Origin: Paenibacillus thiaminolyticus
Lineage (GTDB): Bacteria; Bacillota; Bacilli; Paenibacillales; Paenibacillaceae
DNA: 64,000 bases
Assembly: GCF_007066085.1 (NCBI RefSeq)
Contig: NZ_CP041405.1
Location: 3,631,001-3,695,000 of the forward strand
Direction of reading: 5' to 3'
The notes below the pieces were generated by a model that saw only the letters and a program-made list of their open reading frames with translations, was not told where the DNA came from and did not search any database. Numbering within the stretch: position 1 is the first letter of the stretch; each line of letters begins with the position of its first letter. A program made the translations under genes and the position numbers. Below, piece after piece: positions 1 through 7,723 of the stretch.

Positions 1-163
1 CATCCGCAAACTGCTCCAGTTCACGCGCGTCAGCCGGACCGGCTTGACGGGCCTTGTCTGCCGCAGCGAATGTGGTCGGACCGTACCCAAGACCGGAAAA
101 GACCATTCCTGCGATGGTCATGACAATCACTCCTTTGACCGCTCTGATCCCTATCTTCATCAT
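1..163 (-). CDS. Partial secreted protein, N-terminus only (possible serine hydrolase)
   Basis: Only the first ~54 codons are inside the window; the gene runs off the left edge. The reading begins with a clear signal peptide: a short basic stretch (K3, R7, K10), a hydrophobic core and an AxA-like exit near FAAAD, then the mature start DARELEQFAD. A GGGGAG lies just before the tandem ATGs at 163/160. An alternative ATG at 121 has a better AAAGGAG but would lose the basic n-region. It lies 77 bp downstream of a serine hydrolase gene on the same strand. The DxxELExFxD start resembles secreted beta-lactamase-family proteins, but that is a guess from a short stretch. Confidence 0.5.
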   Translation of the reverse strand, partial: MMKIGIRAVKGVIVMTIAGMVFSGLGYGPTTFAAADKARQAGPADARELEQFAD

Positions 164-240
164 ACTCCCCATCCCTGTTCCCTTCTCTCTTGACATCAAT
201 GGCCACGACTGCAGGGGCGTCCGCAGCAGCGGAGATCCCG

Positions 241-1605
241 TTATCGGATCCGTACGGCATGCGTCTCATGCCCCTCCTCGACGATTACCAGCTTCTCCGC
301 CCGCGTCTGAACTGCCTGAACGATGAACTTCACTTCAACCGGGATCAACCGAACGAAAAATCTCGTGTCACTGGCCGGGTACAGCTCCACGCGCACGGTG
401 CCGGGAGTCTGCAAGTAAAGCCGGCCGTCCTCAATCAAAACGGAGATGATCCCGTCCCCTCCGTCCTCCTGTTGGTACAGTCCGGCATAGCACGGATATA
501 AACCCGTGTCGACGGAAGCAATCCGTTTCTCTAACGGCCGCTGCGGAATCTCATAAGGCTGGTCGAACAAAATTTGTTCGGCGGCGTCGATAACCGCCTG
601 GTCGAACTCGACATCCTGCTCCCGGTTACGCAAATAAATCAGTGTCATATCAGCCTCCAGATAGCGGTTCAGGAGGGAGGCATACCCCGGCCAGCCGCCG
701 CTATGGCTAACGACGCGTCCTTTTCCTTCCTTATCTTCTACTATCCAGCCGAACCCATAATCGAATGTCTCCCCATTGTTCAGGCGAACGGGAGCATACG
801 CTTGCTCAAGCGATGGCCCGCTGACAAGCTTCCCGGCTTGGAGTGCCCGGTCGAAGGCGAGCAGATCATGCACGTTCGAGCTCATCGCGCCATCTCCCTG
901 GATACCGTCAAGGTAGACGACATATTGCGTCTCCGGCACAAGGTCGGGCAGCTCATACCAGGAAGAATGATGATCATACACATAACCGTATGCGTAATTG
1001 TCCATCACATCGTCCTCCATTCTCCGGCTGTAGATTCTCGAAGCGTTCATACGGAGCGGAAGGAAGACCCGCTCGCGCATGAAGTCGGCAAAGATCTGCC
1101 CCGTCGCCCGCTCAATAATCAGCGCAAGCAGCACATAGCCGGTATTGCTGTACAGCCAGCTCTCATTCGGCTCGAAATAAGCCGGCAGCCGATGCTCCGC
1201 CAGCATCGCCAATACATCGGCGTTCGTCGCGATTCGCTTCCGATCCCAGTGCTCGCAGAACAGCTCCATAAAGTCCGGCAGTCCTGACGTATGACAGAGC
1301 AGATGACGGATCGTAATCCCCGGGTAAGGAAGCTCCGGCAGCCACTGGGCTACCGGGTCGTCATAACCCAGCTTCCCCTGCTCTGCCAGCAAGATGATGC
1401 CCGTCGCCGTGAACGGCTTCGACAGCGATGCCAAATCGAATACTGATCCCGTCGTTAGCTGCCGGCCCGTCTCCTGGTCGGCCTCCCCAAAGGCGGCCTG
1501 ATAGATTATCTCGCCCTGCTCGGCGGCGATGAAGACCCCGCTCATTCCTCCCTGCTCTTCCAACTTGCTGAATAATCGCTCGAACCGCTGGCGCTTCGTT
1601 TCCAT
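241..1605 (-). CDS. Serine hydrolase, class C beta-lactamase / PBP4* family
   Basis: This 454-residue protein belongs to the serine beta-lactamase-like family, which acts as D-alanyl or peptide hydrolases or esterases. The SxxK nucleophile motif is S60-L-S-K63 and the YxN motif is Y152-S-N154; a later HSGGWPGY supplies the HxG triad element. No signal peptide is visible, so it is probably cytosolic, with a C-terminal beta-rich extension typical of the longer members. ATG 1605 is preceded by AAAGGAGAG. A 16-bp site shared with the downstream-encoded MarR gene lies 65 bp before its start, so it is probably controlled by that regulator. The natural substrate cannot be read from sequence. Confidence 0.85.
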   Translation of the reverse strand: METKRQRFERLFSKLEEQGGMSGVFIAAEQGEIIYQAAFGEADQETGRQLTTGSVFDLASLSKPFTATGIILLAEQGKLGYDDPVAQWLPELPYPGITIRHLLCHTSGLPDFMELFCEHWDRKRIATNADVLAMLAEHRLPAYFEPNESWLYSNTGYVLLALIIERATGQIFADFMRERVFLPLRMNASRIYSRRMEDDVMDNYAYGYVYDHHSSWYELPDLVPETQYVVYLDGIQGDGAMSSNVHDLLAFDRALQAGKLVSGPSLEQAYAPVRLNNGETFDYGFGWIVEDKEGKGRVVSHSGGWPGYASLLNRYLEADMTLIYLRNREQDVEFDQAVIDAAEQILFDQPYEIPQRPLEKRIASVDTGLYPCYAGLYQQEDGGDGIISVLIEDGRLYLQTPGTVRVELYPASDTRFFVRLIPVEVKFIVQAVQTRAEKLVIVEEGHETHAVRIR

Positions 1606-1669
1606 ACTCCGCTCTCTCCTTTTCTATACCTATTTTCGCAAGTCAATAATGATTGATTTAACTTAATTA

Positions 1670-1685
1670 TTAAGATAACTTAACT
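1670..1685. promoter_or_regulatory. Putative MarR operator 1
   Basis: TTAAGATAACTTAACT lies between the serine hydrolase start (1605) and the end of the marR gene. The same 16 bp occur in reverse orientation at 2240-2255 in front of marR. The surrounding TTAACTTAAT/TATTAAGATAA is imperfectly palindromic, as expected for a MarR dimer site. Function is inferred from the duplication. Confidence 0.6.
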
Positions 1686-1749
1686 GTTGGCCAAAGGAGA
1701 GCCCTCCCTCTCCTGCCCGGGGATGTCCTTCAGATTCCGGCATGAAGCA

Positions 1750-2220
1750 TCAATCCGTCTCTGCCCCGCCCTGACAATCCTTCTCTACGATTCCTTTGAG
1801 CTTCATGATAATGTTCCTCAATGCCACGACTTCTTCATAATCGAGCTGGGTATAGTAGCGGTCGATAATGGTCCGCTCTAACTCCTCCTCCCGGGCGAAA
1901 TGCTCCGCTCCGCGCTCGTCCAGGCGAACGAAAATTTCCCGGCGGTTGTTCGGGTTGATCTCCCGGCTGACGTACTTCGCCTTCTCCAGCTTGCTGACGA
2001 TCTGGCTGACCGCACTGGAGGAGACCTTCATCCGATCCGCAAGCTCGCTGACCGTCAGACGCCCATGGTTGTGAACGAGATCGAGCAATATCGTCTGCTT
2101 CGCTGTAATCTCGCTGTCGATCAGCGACTCATGAGCTTGAAGCAGCATGACATTCATGGCATAATCCGCTTCAGTCATCTCCTTGACGAGTCGGATAAGG
2201 TCGTCGCTTGCCTTTTTCAA
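1750..2220 (-). CDS. MarR family transcriptional regulator
   Basis: A 156-residue winged-helix regulator of usual MarR length. The DNA-binding segment GRLTVSELADRMKVSSSAVSQ is followed by the wing region with NRREIFVRL. It starts with TTG at 2220, eight bases after AAGGAGGTGG. The gene lies upstream of, and on the same strand as, the serine hydrolase gene. Identical 16-bp sites in front of both genes suggest autoregulation and control of the hydrolase. MarR proteins usually respond to small phenolic or oxidising ligands; the ligand here is unknown. Confidence 0.88.
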   Translation of the reverse strand: MKKASDDLIRLVKEMTEADYAMNVMLLQAHESLIDSEITAKQTILLDLVHNHGRLTVSELADRMKVSSSAVSQIVSKLEKAKYVSREINPNNRREIFVRLDERGAEHFAREEELERTIIDRYYTQLDYEEVVALRNIIMKLKGIVEKDCQGGAETD

Positions 2221-2239
2221 TTACATCCACCTCCTTAAT

Positions 2240-2255
2240 AGTTAAGTTATCTTAA
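2240..2255. promoter_or_regulatory. Putative MarR operator 2
   Basis: AGTTAAGTTATCTTAA is the exact reverse complement of the site at 1670-1685. It lies 20 bp before the TTG start of marR and probably overlaps its transcription start. Confidence 0.6.
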
Positions 2256-2459
2256 TTGTTTTCTATTCTAATCCATTCCGTTCGGTTCTGCAACCCAGAC
2301 TTCCCTCTCACCTTGCCTCAAAGCGGCATTCCCTACGGAAATAAGAGCGCGCACGTCTGCATGAGCCTATCTGTCCTTTTAATTTCCGATAATCTGTATA
2401 TTTCTATATATACAGTTGTTGGCTATAGTAAAAAATAGAACACTCAGGAGGGGAATATC

Positions 2460-3029
2460 ATGACCACCGACAGACCAAAAACAGAAGCACCGGTTCGATT
2501 TTTGGAAGGCAAGCGCATTTACTTGCGTCCAATCAGCTCGGAGGATGCAGACTTCTATTACCAGATGCTGTTCAACCCGGAAATGAGACGATTGACGGGG
2601 ACGCAGCGGCATTTTTCGAAGGAGCAAGTCGCCAGTCATATCGAAGGCAAAACACAATCCGCTTCCGACATGCTGCTGCTGATCGCGATCCGCGAATCCG
2701 ATCAAATCATCGGGGATATTGAGCTTCAGGATATCGACAGCATTAACCGCAGCGCTGGCATGCGCATCGCGATTGATGCGCCCGCGAATCAGGGCAGAGG
2801 GTTCGGCAGCGAAGCGATCGGCTTGCTGCTGGAATACGCCTTCGGCATTCTGCAGCTGCATCGGATTGAATTGAACGTATTCGCCTTCAATGAACGCGCC
2901 ATTCACGTCTACGAGAAAATGGGCTTCCGGCGCGAAGGCGTGCAGCGCGACGCCCTGTATTACAATCATGCGTATCATGATTCCATTATAATGAGCATCC
3001 TGGAGCATGAGTACCGCAACCGCGCATAA
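2460..3029 (+). CDS. GNAT family N-acetyltransferase (RimJ/RimL type)
   Basis: A 189-residue acetyl-CoA-dependent N-acyltransferase. The N-terminal RIYLRPISSEDADFYYQML and the acetyl-CoA loop region NQGRGFGSEAIGLLLEYAF (about residues 111-129) followed by ELNVFAFNERAIHVYEKMGF are typical of the RimJ/RimL-like branch, which modifies protein N-termini, amino sugars or small molecules. The ATG is preceded by AGGAGGGGAATATC. A simple terminator follows directly, so the gene appears monocistronic. Substrate unknown. Confidence 0.88.
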   Translation: MTTDRPKTEAPVRFLEGKRIYLRPISSEDADFYYQMLFNPEMRRLTGTQRHFSKEQVASHIEGKTQSASDMLLLIAIRESDQIIGDIELQDIDSINRSAGMRIAIDAPANQGRGFGSEAIGLLLEYAFGILQLHRIELNVFAFNERAIHVYEKMGFRREGVQRDALYYNHAYHDSIIMSILEHEYRNRA

Positions 3030-3040
3030 CCCGATGAATC

Positions 3041-3060
3041 AGGGGCATTTTGCCCCTTTT
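3041..3060 (+). terminator. Rho-independent terminator after GNAT gene
   Basis: AGGGGCA-TTT-TGCCCCT followed by TTT. It lies 11 bp after the acetyltransferase stop and before the convergent kinase gene. Confidence 0.85.
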
Positions 3061-3084
3061 CCGATCACCGTCATACCGATGCGG

Positions 3085-4278
3085 TCACTTGCTTAGCGTT
3101 GGAAACGCCGCCTCGAACGTTGTGCCAACGTCCGGCCTGCTCTGGACCTTGATAAAACCGTTATGTTTTTCCATAATGGCTTTGACGATAGAGAGCCCTA
3201 ATCCAGAACCTGCAATATTGCGGGAGCGTGACTTATCGACACGATAAAAAGGTTCGAATATGTGCGGAAGCTCTTCGTCCCGCATTCCTATGCCTGTATC
3301 CGAAATTTGGATAATTGTATGAGATCCGCGCCGCGCGGTGGAGATTTGAACTTTGCCGCCGGGCGTATTGTATTTCACCGCATTCTCGATCAGATTGAAC
3401 AAGACCCTGTACACCAGCGTCTTATTGCCGACAATCGGATGGCTGCATTCGCCTATCTGGATCTGGACACGCTTCTGCTTGCGCAGCGGCTCCAGCTCCT
3501 GCTCGATCGGCTGTAGCGCTTCAGACAAATCAATCACGTCCGTTGCGCTCTCCTGACTGTCTGCAGTCAGGTGCATTAAGTCTTCCACCACATCAATGAG
3601 CCGTTGGGTGCTTTGTTCCGTAATATCCACGGTTTCTCTGTAGTCTTCAATAGAGGGGGACTCATCCAATTTCAATACCTGAATCCCGGCTTTGATAGTC
3701 GCAAGCGGCGTTTTGAGTTCATGTGCGGCATTGGAGGCGAATCTTTTCTGTCTGGTGAAGGACTCATCCAGCCTGTTGAGCATCGTATTGAAGGAGTCGG
3801 CCAGACTCCCGATTTCATCGTTCGTCGAAATGGGATCAAGGCGTTGGGATAAGTTATTTTCATTGATGTTGCGAATGGTTGTGCTTAGTTGATTCACCGG
3901 ACGCAAAGCTCTTCCCGCGATTGCATAGGTTGCGGCCATTCCGAAGGCAATGATGATAAACATATAGATGACGCTGGCATCTACGAACCTCTCATTGGCC
4001 TCTATTGTACTGACCTGAACAGAGATATTGTTTAATTCCCCATTATCGCCTTTTTCCCCTTCCATTGTGTCAGGATGAGCCCCAATTTCTATCTCCTTCA
4101 TAAAGTCGGATATATCACCTTCAGTCCTGTTCATAGGGACAGCTCCTGCCATGAAAGGCTTCACAAATTTGCTCTCCGCATTATGGATGGAGATCAGCGT
4201 AACGCATACGGCGGTGAGAATAACGATGCAGCCGGTAAGCAACGTCAACCTCATACGCAACGACACCCTATTTAACAT
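3085..4278 (-). CDS. Sensor histidine kinase (HAMP, HisKA, HATPase)
   Basis: A 397-residue membrane sensor kinase. Transmembrane segments lie at about 10-30 and 103-121, flanking a short, Met/Asp/Glu-containing extracytoplasmic loop. A HAMP domain follows, then the phosphoacceptor box SNAAHELKTPLATIK (His186), the N box NLIENAVKYN, G1 DTGIGM, F box FEPFYRVDKSRSR and G2 GSGLGLSIV. It is translationally linked to the preceding response regulator gene, whose stop it overlaps. I chose ATG 4278 after GGGTGAG; GTG 4287 is an alternative. The overlapping regulator gene and the secreted protein upstream suggest one signalling unit of envelope-stress type; the signal is unknown. Confidence 0.92.
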   Translation of the reverse strand: MLNRVSLRMRLTLLTGCIVILTAVCVTLISIHNAESKFVKPFMAGAVPMNRTEGDISDFMKEIEIGAHPDTMEGEKGDNGELNNISVQVSTIEANERFVDASVIYMFIIIAFGMAATYAIAGRALRPVNQLSTTIRNINENNLSQRLDPISTNDEIGSLADSFNTMLNRLDESFTRQKRFASNAAHELKTPLATIKAGIQVLKLDESPSIEDYRETVDITEQSTQRLIDVVEDLMHLTADSQESATDVIDLSEALQPIEQELEPLRKQKRVQIQIGECSHPIVGNKTLVYRVLFNLIENAVKYNTPGGKVQISTARRGSHTIIQISDTGIGMRDEELPHIFEPFYRVDKSRSRNIAGSGLGLSIVKAIMEKHNGFIKVQSRPDVGTTFEAAFPTLSK

Positions 4279-4963
4279 GGTGCTCACCCGCGGAATCGGA
4301 GATCATGTACCCCTGGCCTCGTATATTTTGGATCATATTCTTATCCCCCATCGCACCCGCGAGCTTTTTTTTCAAGGAATAGATATGAAATTTAAGAGAG
4401 TTGGAAAATAAGTCTGTATCGCTGTCCCATGTATGCTCTATCAATCGCTCCGCGCTGATGACACTGTTTTTGTTCAGCATCAGATATTGAAGAAGAGAAT
4501 ACTCCTTCCTGGTCAACTCTATAAGCCGTCCGTTGGCATAGGCGCATTTCCGAGCCGTATCGATGCTGATGGAGCCACAAGCGAGAACCGTATCCTGCTG
4601 CGCGAACGAGCGCCGCAGCAAATTGCGGATTCTTGCCTCCAGTTCATTAAAATCAAAAGGCTTGATCAAGTAATCATTGGCCCCGCAATCCAATCCCTCA
4701 ATGCGATTTTCGATCTCGGAGCGGGCCGACAGTATGAGAATGTTGATTTCTTTGTTGTTGCCGCGAATGAGCTTCAACACTTCCATGCCATCCAATTTAG
4801 GCAGATTCAAATCCAGCACGATGACATCATATTGGTTGATTTCATGCAGTTCGATAGCTTCTTCCCCATCCATCGCCTTGTCTACCGAGTAGCCGCATTT
4901 CTTGAGTCCCTTCGCTAAAAGATTTGCTAGAGCAAATTCGTCTTCAACTAATAATATTTTCAT
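4268..4963 (-). CDS. OmpR/PhoB family response regulator
   Basis: A 231-residue regulator with a receiver domain (acidic pair E7/D8, phosphoacceptor D51 in VLDLNLP, conserved LIKPFDF) and a C-terminal winged helix (RLIELTRKEYSLLQYL, then SLKFHIYSLKKKL, RGQGYMI). The start at 4963 is set by the canonical MKILLVEDE and by GGGGAG seven bases upstream. It overlaps the kinase gene by 11 bp. OmpR-type regulators bind direct repeats about 11 bp apart; such a pair (GGTTAG x2) precedes the secreted protein gene upstream. Confidence 0.93.
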   Translation of the reverse strand: MKILLVEDEFALANLLAKGLKKCGYSVDKAMDGEEAIELHEINQYDVIVLDLNLPKLDGMEVLKLIRGNNKEINILILSARSEIENRIEGLDCGANDYLIKPFDFNELEARIRNLLRRSFAQQDTVLACGSISIDTARKCAYANGRLIELTRKEYSLLQYLMLNKNSVISAERLIEHTWDSDTDLFSNSLKFHIYSLKKKLAGAMGDKNMIQNIRGQGYMISDSAGEHHVK

Positions 4964-4997
4964 TGCTATCCACTCCCCGTAGAGCCTGTACATGACC

Positions 4998-5022
4998 AAG
5001 CAGCCACGGATTGTGGCTGCTT
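4998..5022. repeat. Perfect 10-bp inverted repeat between secreted protein and regulator genes
   Basis: AAGCAGCCAC, loop GGATT, GTGGCTGCTT. No U-run follows on either strand, so it is a weak terminator candidate. It could act as an RNA stabiliser or attenuator between the 5090-5611 gene and the response regulator gene. Confidence 0.45.
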
Positions 5023-5089
5023 GGCTGCTTCATCATACAGTTGCAAGATTATGATTGGTATCAAGTCACACGCTATCGGACATCATTTG

Positions 5090-5611
5090 TTACTTTATTG
5101 TTTTTGTGAGCATTACGCGGCCATCTTGGCCTTCACGCTGCATATTTTGCAGCATGCCAGCCTCCAGCGTAAGTATATCGACCTTCACGTTCTCTGTCTT
5201 ATCCGCTTTAATCGTTTGAGAATCGATGATATTCGCAATTGTTTCATTCAATACCTTGTCCGTCTTCCGATCAAGCTTAAGGCTCTTGACTATTTCCTGC
5301 AGCTTCTTGGAAGTGATTTGCTCGGGCTTGAGGCTAGCGACCATGTCGTTAATTTTCTTTTCCGTCCTCTGATCCAGCTTCAGATCTTTAATCCCCTGGA
5401 CCAATTCTTGTTGCATACCGAAGCCGGAGACTTGCTCCTTATCCATTTCTGGATACGAAGCCATGGATGCTGCCTTCAGCGCCCCCGAAGCCTCAGTTTT
5501 TAAATCCGCTTGGATGGAACTTGCCCCCGTAGCCGCAAAAGCGCTGAGCGGCAGCGCGGCCACCATGGCAGCCACCATAATCCCCGTTTTTAATACATTA
5601 ACCTTTTTCAT
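5090..5611 (-). CDS. Small secreted protein of unknown function
   Basis: A 173-residue protein with a clear signal peptide (MKKVNVLKTG, hydrophobic core, SAFAATG cleavage site). The mature part is Lys/Asp/Glu rich and predicted mostly helical. It contains two related stretches, IKDLKLDQRTEKKINDMVASL and IVKSLKLDRKTDKVLNETIANI, an internal duplication of about 45 residues. It heads the cluster leading to the response regulator and kinase, suggesting either a signalling accessory or a target of that system. RBS GCAGGAGG precedes the ATG. No family recognised. Confidence 0.7.
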   Translation of the reverse strand: MKKVNVLKTGIMVAAMVAALPLSAFAATGASSIQADLKTEASGALKAASMASYPEMDKEQVSGFGMQQELVQGIKDLKLDQRTEKKINDMVASLKPEQITSKKLQEIVKSLKLDRKTDKVLNETIANIIDSQTIKADKTENVKVDILTLEAGMLQNMQREGQDGRVMLTKTIK

Positions 5612-5680
5612 AGAAATCCTCCTGCAGTTCGTTTTTTTGGTGAATGACTTGCAACTGTGACTTTAGTTTACAGGGAGCAC

Positions 5681-5697
5681 GGTTAGATTAAGGTTAG
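5681..5697 (-). promoter_or_regulatory. Putative response-regulator box (11-bp-spaced direct repeat)
   Basis: GGTTAG at 5681-5686 and 5692-5697 (CTAACC-N5-CTAACC on the gene strand), exactly one helical turn apart. It lies 70 bp before the secreted protein gene. A -10-like TGTAAACT follows without a good -35, which fits an activator-dependent promoter. The link to the adjacent OmpR-type regulator is inferred. Confidence 0.5.
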
Positions 5698-5869
5698 GTT
5701 TTAGGAGGATTTCAACGATTTTTTCATATGTTTTATACTTATTTTATCATATTTTAAAATTAATAGTCATTTCTTGTGATATTACCATATTCATAGGAAT
5801 AGCTCTCGCCGAATCAAAGGGAGGAGAGTTGGCAATAGTAAGAGCCTAAGGACTAAGGAGGTGCCGACG

Positions 5870-6001
5870 ATGGAAAATACGCATGAGTATGTAGAGAAGC
5901 TCAAGGAAACGCAGGAGAAGGCGGAGCGCAATCAGCAGAGGCAGGGCAAAGGCTCGCCGGGCAACAAGCTGCCGAACAAGCAGCACAGCACCAATAAGTA
6001 G
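5870..6001 (+). CDS. DUF4023 family small protein
   Basis: A 43-residue hydrophilic protein, MENTHEYVEKLKETQEKAER at the start and SPGNKLPNKQHSTNK at the end. The pattern (THE[FY]VEKLxETQEKAxxN then GxPxxKLPNKQ) matches the DUF4023 family found in spore-forming Bacillaceae and Paenibacillaceae. AAGGAGGTGCCGACG gives a textbook ribosome binding site. The size, charge and lineage suggest a spore-associated role, but the function is not known. Confidence 0.8.
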   Translation: MENTHEYVEKLKETQEKAERNQQRQGKGSPGNKLPNKQHSTNK

Positions 6002-6065
6002 AGGAAATGCCAAGGGGAGCGCGGGAACCGCCGCGTTCCCAATGGTTCCCCCGCCAACCTGTTCA

Positions 6066-6103
6066 TCCCCCCTGCCCGTCTGATTAGACGAACGCAGGGG
6101 GGA
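6066..6103. terminator. Terminator-like inverted repeat
   Basis: TCCCCCCTGC and GCAGGGGGGA enclose a second small hairpin CGTCTGATTAGACG. It lies between the convergent DUF4023 and prenyltransferase genes and could serve both, although no U-run is present. Confidence 0.5.
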
Positions 6104-6146
6104 TAATGCCTTACGGCAAAAAATGATTCTGCAATGCGGCACACCG

Positions 6147-7100
6147 CTATATCAGGTTGAGCAAAATCGCTGCACCCAGAGCGGCAATTCGGGCCATATT
6201 CGTGATGATGAAGTTTTTGACCGCCAAAACGAAGGTATGCTCCTTGGTCTGCTTCTGCTGGAATGCGCGGATATTGCGCTGCACCGGGATCAGCGTGCAT
6301 AGGACAAGCAGCAGAATAATCGGATTGACCTTCAAGATGAACAGGACGATGAGGTCCAGATAGGATGCATAATAAATGATGCGGAACAAGGCCAGCGCAT
6401 TCGCCTTCCCGATATAGACCGGGAGCGTATACCGCTTATTTTCCACATCGTCTTCCATGTCGCAAATATTGTTGGCCAGCATAATATTCGCAATGCACAG
6501 AATCGCCGGTATGGAGATAAGGAACACCAGCAGAACCTCGATAATATTGATATCGACCTTCACATGCCAGTCTTCCAGCCACAAGGCCGCCAGCTGATGA
6601 TCCTCCACATGGATATACGTGGAGATGAAGATGATGACGAACCCCATGAACAACCCGGAGAACAATTCCCCTAGCGGCATGCGGGAGATCGGGACCGGTC
6701 CAAGCGAGTACAAAAAGCCGACCAAAAACGATAATCCGCCTAAAAGAAGAATCAGCAGGCCGGTCTGCAAAAACAGAACAACCCCTGCGCTAATCGCAAT
6801 GACGAGCAGCGTCATGACGGTGGCGACGACCGTCGATTCCTTCATTTTGTACTGCACGATCGCATTATGGACCTCATAGCCGTAGCCATGGGTTTTGATC
6901 GCCTTTTTGTAATCGTAATAATTGTTGATGGCCGTGGTCGCCATATCGAAGGACAGCAGAGAGGCGAGCATCAGCAAGAAATGGCTGACTTCGAAGGATT
7001 GGAACCGAAAGACAGCATACAGACTCCCGATAAAGAAGGGGATCATGCTGGCGGTTTTGGTCTGGATCTCGACCAGCTTGAGAAAGCTTGTGATTGTCAC
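6147..7100 (-). CDS. UbiA family prenyltransferase (MenA-like)
   Basis: A 317-residue integral membrane protein with about nine hydrophobic segments. The two aspartate-rich motifs of the UbiA superfamily are present in modified form: INNYYDYKKA near residue 58 and NICDMEDDVENKRYTLPVYIG near residue 205. These bind the Mg-diphosphate of the isoprenoid donor. Bacillota members of this type include MenA (1,4-dihydroxy-2-naphthoate polyprenyltransferase, menaquinone synthesis), but no men gene is adjacent and the acceptor is unproven. The start is GTG 7100, nine bases after AAAGGAG. Confidence 0.82.
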   Translation of the reverse strand: MTITSFLKLVEIQTKTASMIPFFIGSLYAVFRFQSFEVSHFLLMLASLLSFDMATTAINNYYDYKKAIKTHGYGYEVHNAIVQYKMKESTVVATVMTLLVIAISAGVVLFLQTGLLILLLGGLSFLVGFLYSLGPVPISRMPLGELFSGLFMGFVIIFISTYIHVEDHQLAALWLEDWHVKVDINIIEVLLVFLISIPAILCIANIMLANNICDMEDDVENKRYTLPVYIGKANALALFRIIYYASYLDLIVLFILKVNPIILLLVLCTLIPVQRNIRAFQQKQTKEHTFVLAVKNFIITNMARIAALGAAILLNLI

Positions 7101-7266
7101 GTTTCATACTCCTTTGCATGTACAGCACCCGTTGAGGCTTCTTTCTGTCTTGCTTCTTTTCCTCTAAACTTTATCACCAGATCCAAGGGCCGTCCAGTTC
7201 CTTAGTATCTCCCGAAATGGCCGCAAAAAAGCCTGTAAAAACCAAGTCCGCGCACGCGGTTTCATC

Positions 7267-7295
7267 TTGACAAGGCAATCTATCAATATTAATCT
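7267..7295 (+). promoter_or_regulatory. Putative sigma-A promoter of the PPEP leader
   Basis: TTGACA at 7267-7272, a 17-bp spacer and TAATCT at 7290-7295. It lies about 50 bp before the first c-di-GMP aptamer. The -35 is perfect, the -10 is weak. Confidence 0.55.
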
Positions 7296-7346
7296 AAAGG
7301 TAGATAGATCACTAGATTTTTATTCCAACCGCATATCTATCCTAGT

Positions 7347-7432
7347 GATAAAGGCAAACCCATCGAAAGATGGCGACGCAAAGCTACAGGGGCTTCAGCG
7401 AATGATACTCGCTATGCCAGCCAGTTACCGAT
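7347..7432 (+). ncRNA. c-di-GMP-I (GEMM-I) riboswitch, aptamer 1
   Basis: AAGGCAAACC, a CATCGAAAGATG stem with GAAA tetraloop, GACGCAAAGC, AGGGGCTTCAG and ATGCCAGCCAGTTACCG reproduce the conserved core of GEMM-I in order. P1 can form as GGCAA/TTACC with the usual C.A position that accommodates the ligand. The 3' strand TTACCGA (7425-7431) is complementary to TCGGTAA (7482-7488) inside the following terminator, so ligand-free RNA can pair them and block termination. This predicts an OFF switch: c-di-GMP stabilises the aptamer and lets the terminator form. Confidence 0.93.
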
Positions 7433-7467
7433 AGAGATAGCTTGACGTGTCTTTCGCGAACGTTCCC

Positions 7468-7500
7468 AAGCCCTTCTTACTTCGGTAAGCGGGGCTTTTT
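7468..7500 (+). terminator. Riboswitch-controlled intrinsic terminator
   Basis: AAGCCC-TT-CTTAC-TTCG-GTAAG-C-GGGGCTT followed by TTT. It lies between the two c-di-GMP aptamers and 224 bp before the protease start. Its 3' arm contains TCGGTAA, complementary to the 3' strand of aptamer 1. Confidence 0.88.
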
Positions 7501-7536
7501 CATTAGGATGGACAAGCGAAGGAACAGGTCAACTCC

Positions 7537-7627
7537 GTATTGACAAAGGCAAACCTGTTGAAAAGCAGGGACGCAAAGCTATAGGGGCTTCAGCGCTGCC
7601 AGCGCTCAGCCAGCCAGCTACCAATAT
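7537..7627 (+). ncRNA. c-di-GMP-I (GEMM-I) riboswitch, aptamer 2
   Basis: The core repeats in order: AAAGGCAAACC, CTGTTGAAAAGCAG, GGACGCAAAGC, TAGGGGCTTCAG, GCCAGCCAGCTACC, closed by TATTG/CAATA. No U-rich terminator follows before the RBS (GAGGAGAG at 7707-7714). This second aptamer may act on translation, or on a weaker hairpin in 7630-7700 such as AACTCT...AGAGTT. Tandem c-di-GMP-I aptamers are known to sharpen dose response. Confidence 0.9.
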
Positions 7628-7723
7628 TGAAGCAAGCGCCAGCTGCGCGCTCAACTCTACCAATCCGGATGGACAGGAAGAGTTGCGGAAGCAGAGGCGC
7701 CGGGCTTCAGAGGAGAGATTGCG

